DNA from: Oceanimonas marisflavi
GTDB lineage: Bacteria; Pseudomonadota; Gammaproteobacteria; Enterobacterales; Aeromonadaceae
Direction: 5' to 3'
Assembly (NCBI RefSeq): GCF_003049725.1
Contig: NZ_QAGM01000020.1
Location: 1-64,000, forward strand
DNA: 64,000 nt
Below the pieces are notes generated by a model. It did no database searches, was not told the DNA's origin, and was given only the letters and a program-made list of their open reading frames with translations. The translations under genes and the position numbers were made by a program. Each line of letters opens with the position of its first letter. Position 1 is the stretch's first letter. This document shows, in pieces, positions 57,133-64,000 of the stretch.

Positions 57133-57313
57133 TGTCACTGTCCTGGGCACGGCGATGAGCTTCCTGATCATCGTCGAACAAAATATTGTTGCCCTGGCGA
57201 TCCAGGTCTTCAAACTGATTACTCCTGACCGACCAGAAGAACACGGCAATGGCCACGACCAGCAGGATCAGGGCGATGGGCAGGATCAGATACCAGATGG
57301 TGTCACCGTTCAT
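57116..57313 (-). CDS. ccoS: cbb3 oxidase assembly protein CcoS
   Basis: The 65-aa protein has one membrane helix (IWYLILPIALILLVVAIAVF) followed by FFWSVRSNQFEDLDRQGNNI and an acidic tail, the CcoS signature. It is required for cofactor insertion into cbb3 oxidase. The start overlaps the ccoI stop by 4 bases. Confidence 0.95.
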   Translation of the reverse strand: MNGDTIWYLILPIALILLVVAIAVFFWSVRSNQFEDLDRQGNNILFDDDQEAHRRAQDSDNDRSA

Positions 57314-59679
57314 ATGCGGGATAGCCTCAGGGAATTGGAAATAACAATCAGCGAGCTGGCCGACATGCCCAGCATGGCAAACCAGGGGGAGACATGACCC
57401 GTGGCCGCCAGCGGCAGCACGATCAGGTTGTAGCCCAGGGCCCAGGAAAAGTTCTGTTTAATGACGCGCCGGGCCGCGGCGGCAAGTCGCCGGGCCAGCA
57501 GCAGGCGACGCAGATCATCCCCCAGCAGAATGGCATCGGCGCTGTTTTTGGCGATATCGGTACCGCCGGCCATGGCAAAGGAGGCATGGGCGCCGGCCAG
57601 CACGGGGGCATCGTTGATGCCATCGCCCACCATCAGACAGACTTCGCCACGCCCGGCGCATTCCCGCAGATAAGCCAGCTTGTCGTCGGGGGTGGCGTTT
57701 TTTCTGAGTTCGCTCACACCGAGCGCCCCGGCCACATATTCTGCCTGGCCGGAGCCGTCGCCGGTCAGAATGGTGGTTTTCAGCCCCTGCGCATGGCACT
57801 GGCGTATCAGCTCGGCGGCTTCGTCGCGCAGTGGATCATTCAGCGTAAAGCGGGCCTGCAGGCCCTGCTCATTGGCAAGATAAACGCACAAATCGCGGTC
57901 TTCGGCGCCGGGATTGAGCCAGGCTCCGCTGCCCAGGCACCATGTTTGCCCTTCAATCTGGCCGCTGACGCCCCGGCCAATATGATTCTGACGCTGGCCG
58001 ACTCGAATCGCGGCATCGGCATAGGGCAAAAAGGCGTGAGCAATGGGGTGTTCCGAGCCGCTTTCCAGGGCGGCGGCCAGGGCCAGCGCGCGCTGTTCAG
58101 CGAGTGCGCCCGGCAGGCTTACCTTTGCCAGGGCCACCTTGCCCCGGGTCAGGGTGCCGGTCTTGTCGAACACCATGCGGGTTGCCTTGGGCAGGGTGTC
58201 CAGCACATGAGCCCGGCGCACCAGTACGCCCCCCCGGGTCAGGCGGGACGTGGCCACGGTCAGGGCCGTGGGGGTGGCCAGTGACAGGGCGCAGGGGCAG
58301 GTGGCCACCAGTACCGACAGCATGATCCAGAAGGCGCGATCGGCATCGAGCTGCAGCCATACCAGCCAGGTGGCGAGGGTGGCCAGCAGCAGCGCCGCCA
58401 CAAAATAGCGGGACAGCTGATCTGCCAGCACGGCGACTTTGGGCTTGTCCTGCAGAGCATCATCCTGCGCCCGCAGAATTTCCGATACCCGGGCATCGGC
58501 CAGCCGCCGGCTGACGCAAATGCGCAGTGGCGATTCCACATTGGTCGTGCCGGCAAACACCGGCTCACCGGGCCTGCGCGACACCGGCAGGTGCTCACCG
58601 GTGAGCATGGATTCATCCACGCTGGTGCTTCCTTCAATGATATCGCCGTCGGCAGGGATCACGGCGCCGGGGGATACCCGCACGATCTGACCGGGCATCA
58701 GGGTTTTGGCGGCCACTTCCTGCTCGTCACCACCGGTTTCCAGCCGGGCCAGCATGGGAATATGATGGGTGAGGTTGGCGGTGGTTTCCGATGCCCGGCG
58801 CTTGGCGCGCATTTCCAGAAAGCGGCCGGTGAGCAGCAAAAAGGCGAACATGGACACGCACTCGTAATACACTTCGCCGGTGGCGGTAACGGTAGCATAG
58901 ACCGACGCCACAAAGGCAAACAGCATGGCCAGCGATACCGGCAAGTCCATGTTCAGGGCGCGGTTTCTCAGGCCCCGCCAGGCATTGCGGTAAAAGGGCA
59001 GGGCGGAATAGGCCATGACCGGTACCGACAGCCACAGGCTGACCCAGCGAAACAGCTGTACCAGACCGGGATCGATATCGGGGAACAGATCTTCATAGAG
59101 TGCAAACCCCACCATCATCACCTGCATGCTGGCGATGCCGGCCACTCCCAGCCGCAACAGATAGGATTTGACCTCCCGGTTGTAATCCAGCTCCTGCTGG
59201 TGAGGCAGAAAAGGACGGGCCTGGTAGCCAATATGGGCAAAAGCGGCGAGCAGGGTGCTGAGTCGGGTCTGGCGTTCGTCCCAGCACAGCCGGGCCCGTT
59301 CCGTGGTGGTGTTGACCTGAATAAGGGTGACACCGGGGATCTGAGACAGATGACGCTCAATCAGCCAGGCGCAGGCGGCACAGCTGAGACCACCGATGGA
59401 CAGCTGTACCTCACGCAGATGATCCCGTTCCAGCACAAAGTCCTGCTGAATGTCATCCAGATCATAGTGCTGCAGCCGGCGCAGCTCTTCCGGCACCGCC
59501 CCGGCCTTCGGCGGGGTACTGGTTCTGTGCTGGTAATAACTGCCCAGGCCACAGTCGATAATGGTCTCGGCCACCGCCTGACAACCGGGACAACAGAACG
59601 GGCGGGACTCACCTTCCAGGGTTGCGGTAAAGCCGTTGCCGGCAGGCAAGGGCTCGCCACAATGAAAACAACCGCTCAT
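57310..59679 (-). CDS. ccoI: Copper-exporting P-type ATPase CcoI
   Basis: The 789-aa P1B ATPase supplies copper for the CcoN haem-copper centre. An N-terminal Cys segment (CFHCGEPLP...CCPGCQ) precedes a heavy-metal-associated domain with GGLSCAACAWLIERHL. The membrane CPC motif is ATCPCALSLATPTALT, the phosphorylation site DKTGTLTRG, and the hinge GDGINDAPVLAGAHASFAMA. It lies 2 bases from ccoH and overlaps ccoS by 4. Confidence 0.97.
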   Translation of the reverse strand: MSGCFHCGEPLPAGNGFTATLEGESRPFCCPGCQAVAETIIDCGLGSYYQHRTSTPPKAGAVPEELRRLQHYDLDDIQQDFVLERDHLREVQLSIGGLSCAACAWLIERHLSQIPGVTLIQVNTTTERARLCWDERQTRLSTLLAAFAHIGYQARPFLPHQQELDYNREVKSYLLRLGVAGIASMQVMMVGFALYEDLFPDIDPGLVQLFRWVSLWLSVPVMAYSALPFYRNAWRGLRNRALNMDLPVSLAMLFAFVASVYATVTATGEVYYECVSMFAFLLLTGRFLEMRAKRRASETTANLTHHIPMLARLETGGDEQEVAAKTLMPGQIVRVSPGAVIPADGDIIEGSTSVDESMLTGEHLPVSRRPGEPVFAGTTNVESPLRICVSRRLADARVSEILRAQDDALQDKPKVAVLADQLSRYFVAALLLATLATWLVWLQLDADRAFWIMLSVLVATCPCALSLATPTALTVATSRLTRGGVLVRRAHVLDTLPKATRMVFDKTGTLTRGKVALAKVSLPGALAEQRALALAAALESGSEHPIAHAFLPYADAAIRVGQRQNHIGRGVSGQIEGQTWCLGSGAWLNPGAEDRDLCVYLANEQGLQARFTLNDPLRDEAAELIRQCHAQGLKTTILTGDGSGQAEYVAGALGVSELRKNATPDDKLAYLRECAGRGEVCLMVGDGINDAPVLAGAHASFAMAGGTDIAKNSADAILLGDDLRRLLLARRLAAAARRVIKQNFSWALGYNLIVLPLAATGHVSPWFAMLGMSASSLIVISNSLRLSRI

Positions 59680-59681
59680 GC

Positions 59682-60170
59682 TCAGCTCCCGGCGCGGATG
59701 AGCAGCCGGTCGGCGGTGGGCAAATAAATGCGCTGTTGCATGCGCCAGCGCTTGTCAAAGGCTTCCAGCTGAAGGTTCCACTGACCCTTGAGCAGTTCGT
59801 GATCGGGGCGGAAGCGGTATACGCCATTGGCATCACTGGTAAGCAGTGCCTGAACGTCCTGCTCGGCCAGGGTGGGGTGGCTGAGCAGCAGGTAAATGGC
59901 TTCACCATTGTTGTGTTCGCCTTCCTTCATGACCAGGGTCAGCTGGCCATCGCTGAAGCCGAGCTCGGCCACCAGACCCAAGCGTTCCGCTTCTTTCAGC
60001 TCGCTCAGATCCTGGTTAATGGCGCGGCCTTTTTTGTAGTAGTCATCCACTACCATGGTATCGGCATTGGTGCTTGCCAGATGCAGGGTATAAAGGCTGG
60101 CCACCACCACGCACAGGGGCAGGGTGATCAGAAACCAGGGCCAGAATTGCTGATACCAGGGACGATGCAT
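59682..60170 (-). CDS. ccoH: FixH/CcoH-family assembly protein
   Basis: The 162-aa membrane-anchored protein has one N-terminal helix (FWPWFLITLPLCVVVASLYT), then NADTMVVDDYYKKGRAINQD, the hallmark FixH segment, and a periplasmic beta-sandwich. It stabilises cbb3 oxidase during assembly. It begins the ccoHIS-safE group. The usual ccoG upstream of it is absent here. Confidence 0.92.
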   Translation of the reverse strand: MHRPWYQQFWPWFLITLPLCVVVASLYTLHLASTNADTMVVDDYYKKGRAINQDLSELKEAERLGLVAELGFSDGQLTLVMKEGEHNNGEAIYLLLSHPTLAEQDVQALLTSDANGVYRFRPDHELLKGQWNLQLEAFDKRWRMQQRIYLPTADRLLIRAGS

Positions 60171-60213
60171 AACAAGAGTTCCTACTGCGAAAAAGGTCGA
60201 CGGCTAATATAAC

Positions 60214-60243
60214 AAAAAAAGCCCCGCTAGCGGGGCTTTCAAT
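60214..60243 (-). terminator. Terminator of ccoNOQP
   Basis: AAAGCCCCGCTAGCGGGGCTTT is a near-perfect stem followed on the minus strand by TTTTTTTGTT. It lies 20 bases after the ccoP stop. Confidence 0.9.
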
Positions 60244-60262
60244 TCAAAGCCCGAAGGCTCTG

Positions 60263-61231
60263 TCAGTGGTTCAGGCTGTAGATGTAAGATGCCAGCAAGT
60301 GCACCTTGTCTTCACCCAGAATGTCCTTCCAGGCAGGCATGACACCGGCACGACCATGGCGAACGGAATCTTCCACCGCGGCGCGGGAGCCACCATACAA
60401 CCAGATGTTGTCGGTCAGGTTGGGGGCGCCCACGGCGTGGTTACCCTTGCCGTCCATACCGTGACAGGCAGCACACATGGCAAAACGGGCCTGGCCTTTC
60501 TGAGCTTCTACCGGATCCACCTTGCGGCCGGACAGGCTCAGCACGTAGGAAGTCACTTCCTGTACGCCTTGCTCACCCAGGCTGTCGCCCCAGGCGGGCA
60601 TGGCGCCCTTGCGGCCGTGCATGATGGTGGTCTTGATGGCATCAGGGGTGCCGCCATAGAGCCAGTCCGCATCCGCCAGGTTGGGGAAGCCGCGGGCGCC
60701 ACGGGCGTCGGAGCCGTGACACTGGGCGCAGTTCTGCAGGAACAGACGCTGGCCTACCTTGGTGGCTTCCTCATCCTGGGCGATGTCGGCAATGGCACGG
60801 TAGCTCTGGCCATCGGCCTCATAGGCCAGTTCACGGAACTTGGCGCCGAAGACCTCGTCGGCCCTCACCATTTCCCGCTCATACTGTACCAGGCGACCTT
60901 CTTCACGGGCGGCGGCGGAGGCGGCACGAGACTCTTCCAGAGACTGAACGTTCTGGTTGGAGCTCTGCCAGCCCAGCAGACCCTTGAAGTTGCCCAGGCC
61001 CGGATACAGAGCCAGGTAGATCAGTGAGAGCACCACCATGAAAATGAACATGTAGGTCCACCACTTGGGCAGGGGGTTGTTCAGTTCGGAGATGCCGTCA
61101 TAGGTGTGCCCGGTGGGCGCACCTTCTTCCATTCCCATTTTGTCTTTATTGCACCAGATCAGCAGTGCCAGGCAGCCAAAAATGGTGCCCAGGCTGATCA
61201 CGGTTACAAAAATGCTTAAAAAAGTATTCAT
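60263..61231 (-). CDS. ccoP: cbb3 cytochrome oxidase subunit III, dihaem cytochrome CcoP
   Basis: The 322-aa subunit passes electrons to CcoN. The N-terminal membrane part has two helices (FLSIFVTVISLGTIFGCLAL and WWTYMFIFMVVLSLIYLALY). Two c-type haem sites follow: CAQCHGSDARGARGFPNLAD and CAACHGMDGKGNHAVGAPNL. The region GKEFDGI-like TYDGISELNNPLPKWW is canonical. It overlaps ccoQ by 4 bases and ends the operon. Confidence 0.97.
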   Translation of the reverse strand: MNTFLSIFVTVISLGTIFGCLALLIWCNKDKMGMEEGAPTGHTYDGISELNNPLPKWWTYMFIFMVVLSLIYLALYPGLGNFKGLLGWQSSNQNVQSLEESRAASAAAREEGRLVQYEREMVRADEVFGAKFRELAYEADGQSYRAIADIAQDEEATKVGQRLFLQNCAQCHGSDARGARGFPNLADADWLYGGTPDAIKTTIMHGRKGAMPAWGDSLGEQGVQEVTSYVLSLSGRKVDPVEAQKGQARFAMCAACHGMDGKGNHAVGAPNLTDNIWLYGGSRAAVEDSVRHGRAGVMPAWKDILGEDKVHLLASYIYSLNH

Positions 61232-61443
61232 TCTTTATTAGCTCCTGCGCGATCCTGCTCAGTACCCCGGCGCTGCTTCTTCCGCTCTTCCTCGTCAAAG
61301 ATGGAATTGGCGGCATCATCAAACTTGTTCTTTCTGCGTTTGCTGAACGCCCACCATACGATGCCTGCAAACAGCACCAGCAGGGCCAGGGTCTGAAAGC
61401 TGATCAGTATGGGCTTGAGCGCTTCCAAGGTACTGAAATCCAT
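61228..61443 (-). CDS. ccoQ: cbb3 oxidase small subunit CcoQ
   Basis: The 71-aa protein has one membrane helix (ISFQTLALLVLFAGIVWWAF) followed by SKRRKNKFDDAANSIFDEEE. The -FSKRRK-x-FDDAA- pattern is typical of CcoQ/FixQ, which stabilises the complex. It lies between ccoO (11 bases) and ccoP (4-base overlap). Confidence 0.95.
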   Translation of the reverse strand: MDFSTLEALKPILISFQTLALLVLFAGIVWWAFSKRRKNKFDDAANSIFDEEERKKQRRGTEQDRAGANKE

Positions 61444-61454
61444 ATCGACTCCGG

Positions 61455-62063
61455 TTATTTAAGGGCGTGTCCCAGGGACTGCAGATAGGCGATGACGGCA
61501 TCCATTTCGGTTTTGCCCTTCACGGCCGCTTCGGCACCTTCAATGTCGGCGTCGGTGTACGGAACACCGAAGTTATCCCGGAAGACGCGCAGTTTCTCGG
61601 CAGTATGCTTGCCATCCAGCACGTTGGTTTCCAGCCAGGGGAACGCCGGCATGTTGGACTCGGGCACCACATTACGCGGGTTCAGCAGGTGCACACGGTG
61701 CCATTCGTCGGAGTAACGTCCCCCCACACGGGCCAGATCCGGACCGGTACGCTTGGAGCCCCACAGGAAGGGATGCTCCCACACGCTTTCACCGGCCACG
61801 GAGTAGTGGCCATAGCGCTCGGTTTCGGCACGGAACGGACGGATCATCTGACTGTGACACACGGTACAACCTTCACGGATGTAGATGTCGCGGCCTTCCA
61901 TTTCCAGCGCGGTGTAGGGGCGCAGGCCTTCCACCGGTTCGTTGGTCTGCTGCTGAAAGAACAGCGGCACGATTTCAACCAGGCCACCAAAGCTGATGGC
62001 TATCACGGTCAGGATTGCCAACCAGGTGACATTCTTTTCGACCAGTTCATGACGGTTTTGCAT
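61455..62063 (-). CDS. ccoO: cbb3 cytochrome oxidase subunit II, monohaem cytochrome CcoO
   Basis: The 202-aa protein has one N-terminal anchor ([20 protein letters not shown]) and a single haem c site, [50 protein letters not shown] and [13 protein letters not shown]-like [15 protein letters not shown] are CcoO signatures, with Met as probable axial ligand. It is 16 bases downstream of ccoN. Confidence 0.97.
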   Translation of the reverse strand: MQNRHELVEKNVTWLAILTVIAISFGGLVEIVPLFFQQQTNEPVEGLRPYTALEMEGRDIYIREGCTVCHSQMIRPFRAETERYGHYSVAGESVWEHPFLWGSKRTGPDLARVGGRYSDEWHRVHLLNPRNVVPESNMPAFPWLETNVLDGKHTAEKLRVFRDNFGVPYTDADIEGAEAAVKGKTEMDAVIAYLQSLGHALK

Positions 62064-62079
62064 TCACGAGTCTCCTTAA

Positions 62080-63504
62080 TCAGGCCGGTTGGGCAATGGC
62101 TTGCAGGGAGCCTTTCGGCGCCTTGATGGTGCGATAGGTGTTGTACAGCATCAGCAACATGCCGGCCACGAAGAAACAACCGCCCAGGAAACGCACGAAG
62201 TAGAACGGGTAGGACGCCTGCAGACCTTCAACAAAGCTGTAGGTCAGGGTGCCGTCTTCGTTCACTGCGCGCCACATCAGACCCTGCATCACACCGCTGA
62301 TCCACATGGCCACGATATAAAGCACGGTACCAATGGTCGCCAGCCAGAAGTGGGTGTTGATCAGAGCATGGCTGTACATGCGCTGCTGGCCGAACAGGTT
62401 GGGGATCAGGTGATAGACGGAGCCGATGGAGATCATGGCAACCCAGCCCAGGGCACCGGAGTGCACGTGACCCACGGTCCAGTCGGTGTAGTGGGAAAGG
62501 GCGTTTACGGTCTTGATGGCCATCATGGGGCCTTCAAAGGTGGACATACCGTAGAACGACAGGGACACGATCAAAAAGCGCAGAACGGGATCGTAACGCA
62601 GTTTGTGCCAGGCGCCAGACAGGGTCATGATGCCGTTGATCATGCCGCCCCAGGACGGTACGAACAGGATCATGGACATGACCATACCCAGAGACTGAGC
62701 CCAGTCGGGCAGGGCAGTGTAGTGCAGGTGGTGCGGACCGGCCCAGATATACAGGGTGATCAGCGCCCAGAAGTGCACAATGGACAGGCGATAAGAGTAA
62801 ACCGGACGGCCGGCCTGCTTGGGCACAAAGTAGTACATCATGCCCAGGAAGCCGGCGGTCAGCAGGAAGCCCACGGCGTTGTGACCGTACCACCACTGGA
62901 TCATGGCGTCGGCGGCACCGGAGTACACGGAGTAGGACTTCAGGCCGCTGACCGGAATGGCCATGCTGTTAACGATGTGCAGCACCGCCACGGTCAGAAT
63001 AAAGCCGCCGTAGAACCAGTTGGCCACATAAATGTGAGAGGTGACACGCTTGTACATGGTGCCAAAGAACACGACGGCATACGCCACCCAGACCACTGCA
63101 ATGGCGATATCAATCGGCCATTCCAGCTCGGCGTATTCCTTGCTCGAGGTGTAGCCCAGAGGCAGGGTGATGATCGCCGAGACGATAATCGCCTGCCATC
63201 CCCAGAACACAAAGGAAGCAAGGGGACCACCGAACAGGCGAACCTGACAGGTGCGTTGCACCACGTAAAAGGAGGTTGCCATCAGTGCACTGACACCAAA
63301 GGCGAAGATCACCGCGTTGGTGTGCAACGGGCGCAGACGGCTGTAGGTCAGCCAGGGTGTTTCGAAGTTGAGGGCAGGCCAGATCAGCTGTGCTGCAATC
63401 AGCACGCCCAACGACATACCTACAACGCCCCAGATCACGGTCATGACCGTAAACTGACGAACTACGGTGTAGTTGTAGTTTGGTTGATTATTAGTTTGAC
63501 TCAT
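62080..63504 (-). CDS. ccoN: cbb3 cytochrome oxidase catalytic subunit CcoN
   Basis: The 474-aa haem-copper oxidase has about 12 helices. Metal ligands: His in [11 protein letters not shown] (low-spin haem), [14 protein letters not shown] (CuB), [15 protein letters not shown] (CuB pair) and [20 protein letters not shown] (haems). It is the high-affinity terminal oxidase for microaerobic respiration and pumps protons. It is first gene of ccoNOQP; upstream DNA carries FNR and ArcA-type sites. Confidence 0.98.
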   Translation of the reverse strand: MSQTNNQPNYNYTVVRQFTVMTVIWGVVGMSLGVLIAAQLIWPALNFETPWLTYSRLRPLHTNAVIFAFGVSALMATSFYVVQRTCQVRLFGGPLASFVFWGWQAIIVSAIITLPLGYTSSKEYAELEWPIDIAIAVVWVAYAVVFFGTMYKRVTSHIYVANWFYGGFILTVAVLHIVNSMAIPVSGLKSYSVYSGAADAMIQWWYGHNAVGFLLTAGFLGMMYYFVPKQAGRPVYSYRLSIVHFWALITLYIWAGPHHLHYTALPDWAQSLGMVMSMILFVPSWGGMINGIMTLSGAWHKLRYDPVLRFLIVSLSFYGMSTFEGPMMAIKTVNALSHYTDWTVGHVHSGALGWVAMISIGSVYHLIPNLFGQQRMYSHALINTHFWLATIGTVLYIVAMWISGVMQGLMWRAVNEDGTLTYSFVEGLQASYPFYFVRFLGGCFFVAGMLLMLYNTYRTIKAPKGSLQAIAQPA

Positions 63505-63627
63505 CGTTATAGTTCCGCTTCCACTGCTGTTATTCAGGTGTTGTGCTCACTCATGAGTGCCACATCGGAAGGATTTAGGTTAAACCGGTTTCTCTTATCT
63601 CTTGTGGCTTCGGTTACGTCAATGCAT

Positions 63628-63643
63628 GTTAACTCTTTGTTAA
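63628..63643 (-). promoter_or_regulatory. ArcA-type direct repeat upstream of ccoN
   Basis: GTTAA-CTCTTT-GTTAA: two perfect GTTAA units 11 bases apart, the spacing of ArcA-phosphate sites. It is 124 bases upstream of the ccoN start. The repeat itself reads on the plus strand. Confidence 0.55.
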
Positions 63644-63760
63644 CAAAGCAAAGCCGTGGCCAAAACCGGCACAGATGATAAATGAGTGGCTGCCAAAAAA
63701 ACAGTATAAACAGTAATATGATTGCCTCTTCACCCCGGTCATACGGCATAACTGCACGCG

Positions 63761-63774
63761 TTGATCGAGATCAA
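63761..63774. promoter_or_regulatory. FNR box between ccoN and the divergent gene
   Basis: TTGATCGAGATCAA fits the FNR consensus TTGAT-N4-ATCAA exactly. It is 257 bases upstream of ccoN and 42 bases upstream of the ATG at 63816, so either or both could be regulated. No clear -10 element at the ideal class II distance was found. Confidence 0.85.
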
Positions 63775-63815
63775 GCAAACGACATAAACGACCCAAAAAC
63801 AGGATGTAATATTTC

Positions 63816-64000
63816 ATGAGAGATCGGCTGACAGGTCCAAAACTGGTGCAAATTTTAGTCGTTATGACGGTGTTATCGGCGGCTTTCTGGCTGCGCACCT
63901 GCAGTGATGACGAGCAGGCCACCGAGCCTGCATCAGAAAAACTTGCTTATTGTGATCTGAGTCAGACTACCTGCACGCAGCAGCAAAAAAATCTTACCGC
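63816..64000 (+). CDS. Hypothetical membrane-anchored protein, 5' part
   Basis: The frame runs off the right edge after 61 codons. MRDRLTGPKLVQILVVMTVL starts with a basic head and a hydrophobic helix (about residues 9-27), then ends in a Cys-containing, hydrophilic, probably periplasmic part (LRTCSDDEQ, CDLSQTTC). AGGA lies 11 bases before the ATG. Divergence from ccoN and a shared FNR box suggest a link with cbb3 oxidase or microaerobic life; the family cannot be named from this fragment. Confidence 0.6.
   Translation, partial: MRDRLTGPKLVQILVVMTVLSAAFWLRTCSDDEQATEPASEKLAYCDLSQTTCTQQQKNLT

Overview
The window is chromosomal DNA of a GC-rich, facultatively respiring gammaproteobacterium. 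Gene order and protein sequences resemble Oceanimonas/Zobellella/Oceanisphaera-type Aeromonadales, but that placement is an inference from memory; no database was searched. Most of it is housekeeping core with E. coli-like neighbourhoods (his operon, rnd/min, ycgLMN, thrS-infC-rpmI-rplT-pheST-ihfA, cobB-pot, ttcA-uspE-fnr-cco).

Region by region: 1-3074 is accessory DNA. An ISAs1-family element runs off the left edge. It is followed by a short AT-rich stretch with integron-type recombination (attC-like) sites and small cassette genes, then a complete ISAs1-family element (1783-3029) with a 10-bp target duplication that splits a small cysteine-rich cassette gene. 3207-4996 is an overlapping trio: an M14 metallopeptidase and two GNAT acetyltransferases. 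5218-5872 holds a frameshifted NTF2-like gene and palindromic repeats. 5906-13091 (minus strand) is the complete histidine operon hisGDCBHAF(IE), with a leader peptide containing five consecutive His codons and an attenuator. 13430-17309 is an envelope/general-stress cluster (CsbD, DUF3309, SYLF, Thivi_2564-like, Q-rich peptide, BON protein, Crp/Fnr regulator). 17605-20027 has a porin with a structured leader, a mini-lipoprotein and a ZIP transporter. 20116-28721 carries yoaA, tsaB, rnd, minCDE, ycgL, ycgM, ycgN, dsbB and fadR.

28761-33502 is the stress module ycgB-yeaH-yeaG (SpoVR, vWA protein, PrkA-type kinase). Downstream is a gene-free stretch with a good candidate small RNA. 34190-41860 holds azoR, an omega-amino-acid transaminase, three tRNA-Val(GAC) genes, a DUF3080 lipoprotein, a MATE pump, riboflavin synthase, a CPXCG protein, a pteridine-reductase-like SDR and a fructosamine kinase. 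41948-49547 holds a TerB-like gene and the translation operon; infC appears to start with the rare codon ATA. 49657-52063 is cobB beside a decayed spermidine-uptake locus: potD is frameshifted twice, potB and potC are gone, and potA is reduced to fused end pieces. 52234-54634 holds a membrane protein, a DUF2987 protein and ttcA.

54704-64000 is a microaerobic-respiration block: uspE, fnr, a SafE-like protein, ccoS, ccoI, ccoH and ccoNOQP, with no ccoG. A perfect FNR box and an ArcA-type direct repeat lie upstream of ccoN. Together fnr (oxygen sensor), cbb3 oxidase and its copper-loading and assembly factors form one functional unit. Nothing in the window is a clear new defence or biosynthetic system. 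The most promising undescribed elements are the cassette remnant, the orphan promoter-terminator RNA, the porin leader and several micro-genes.
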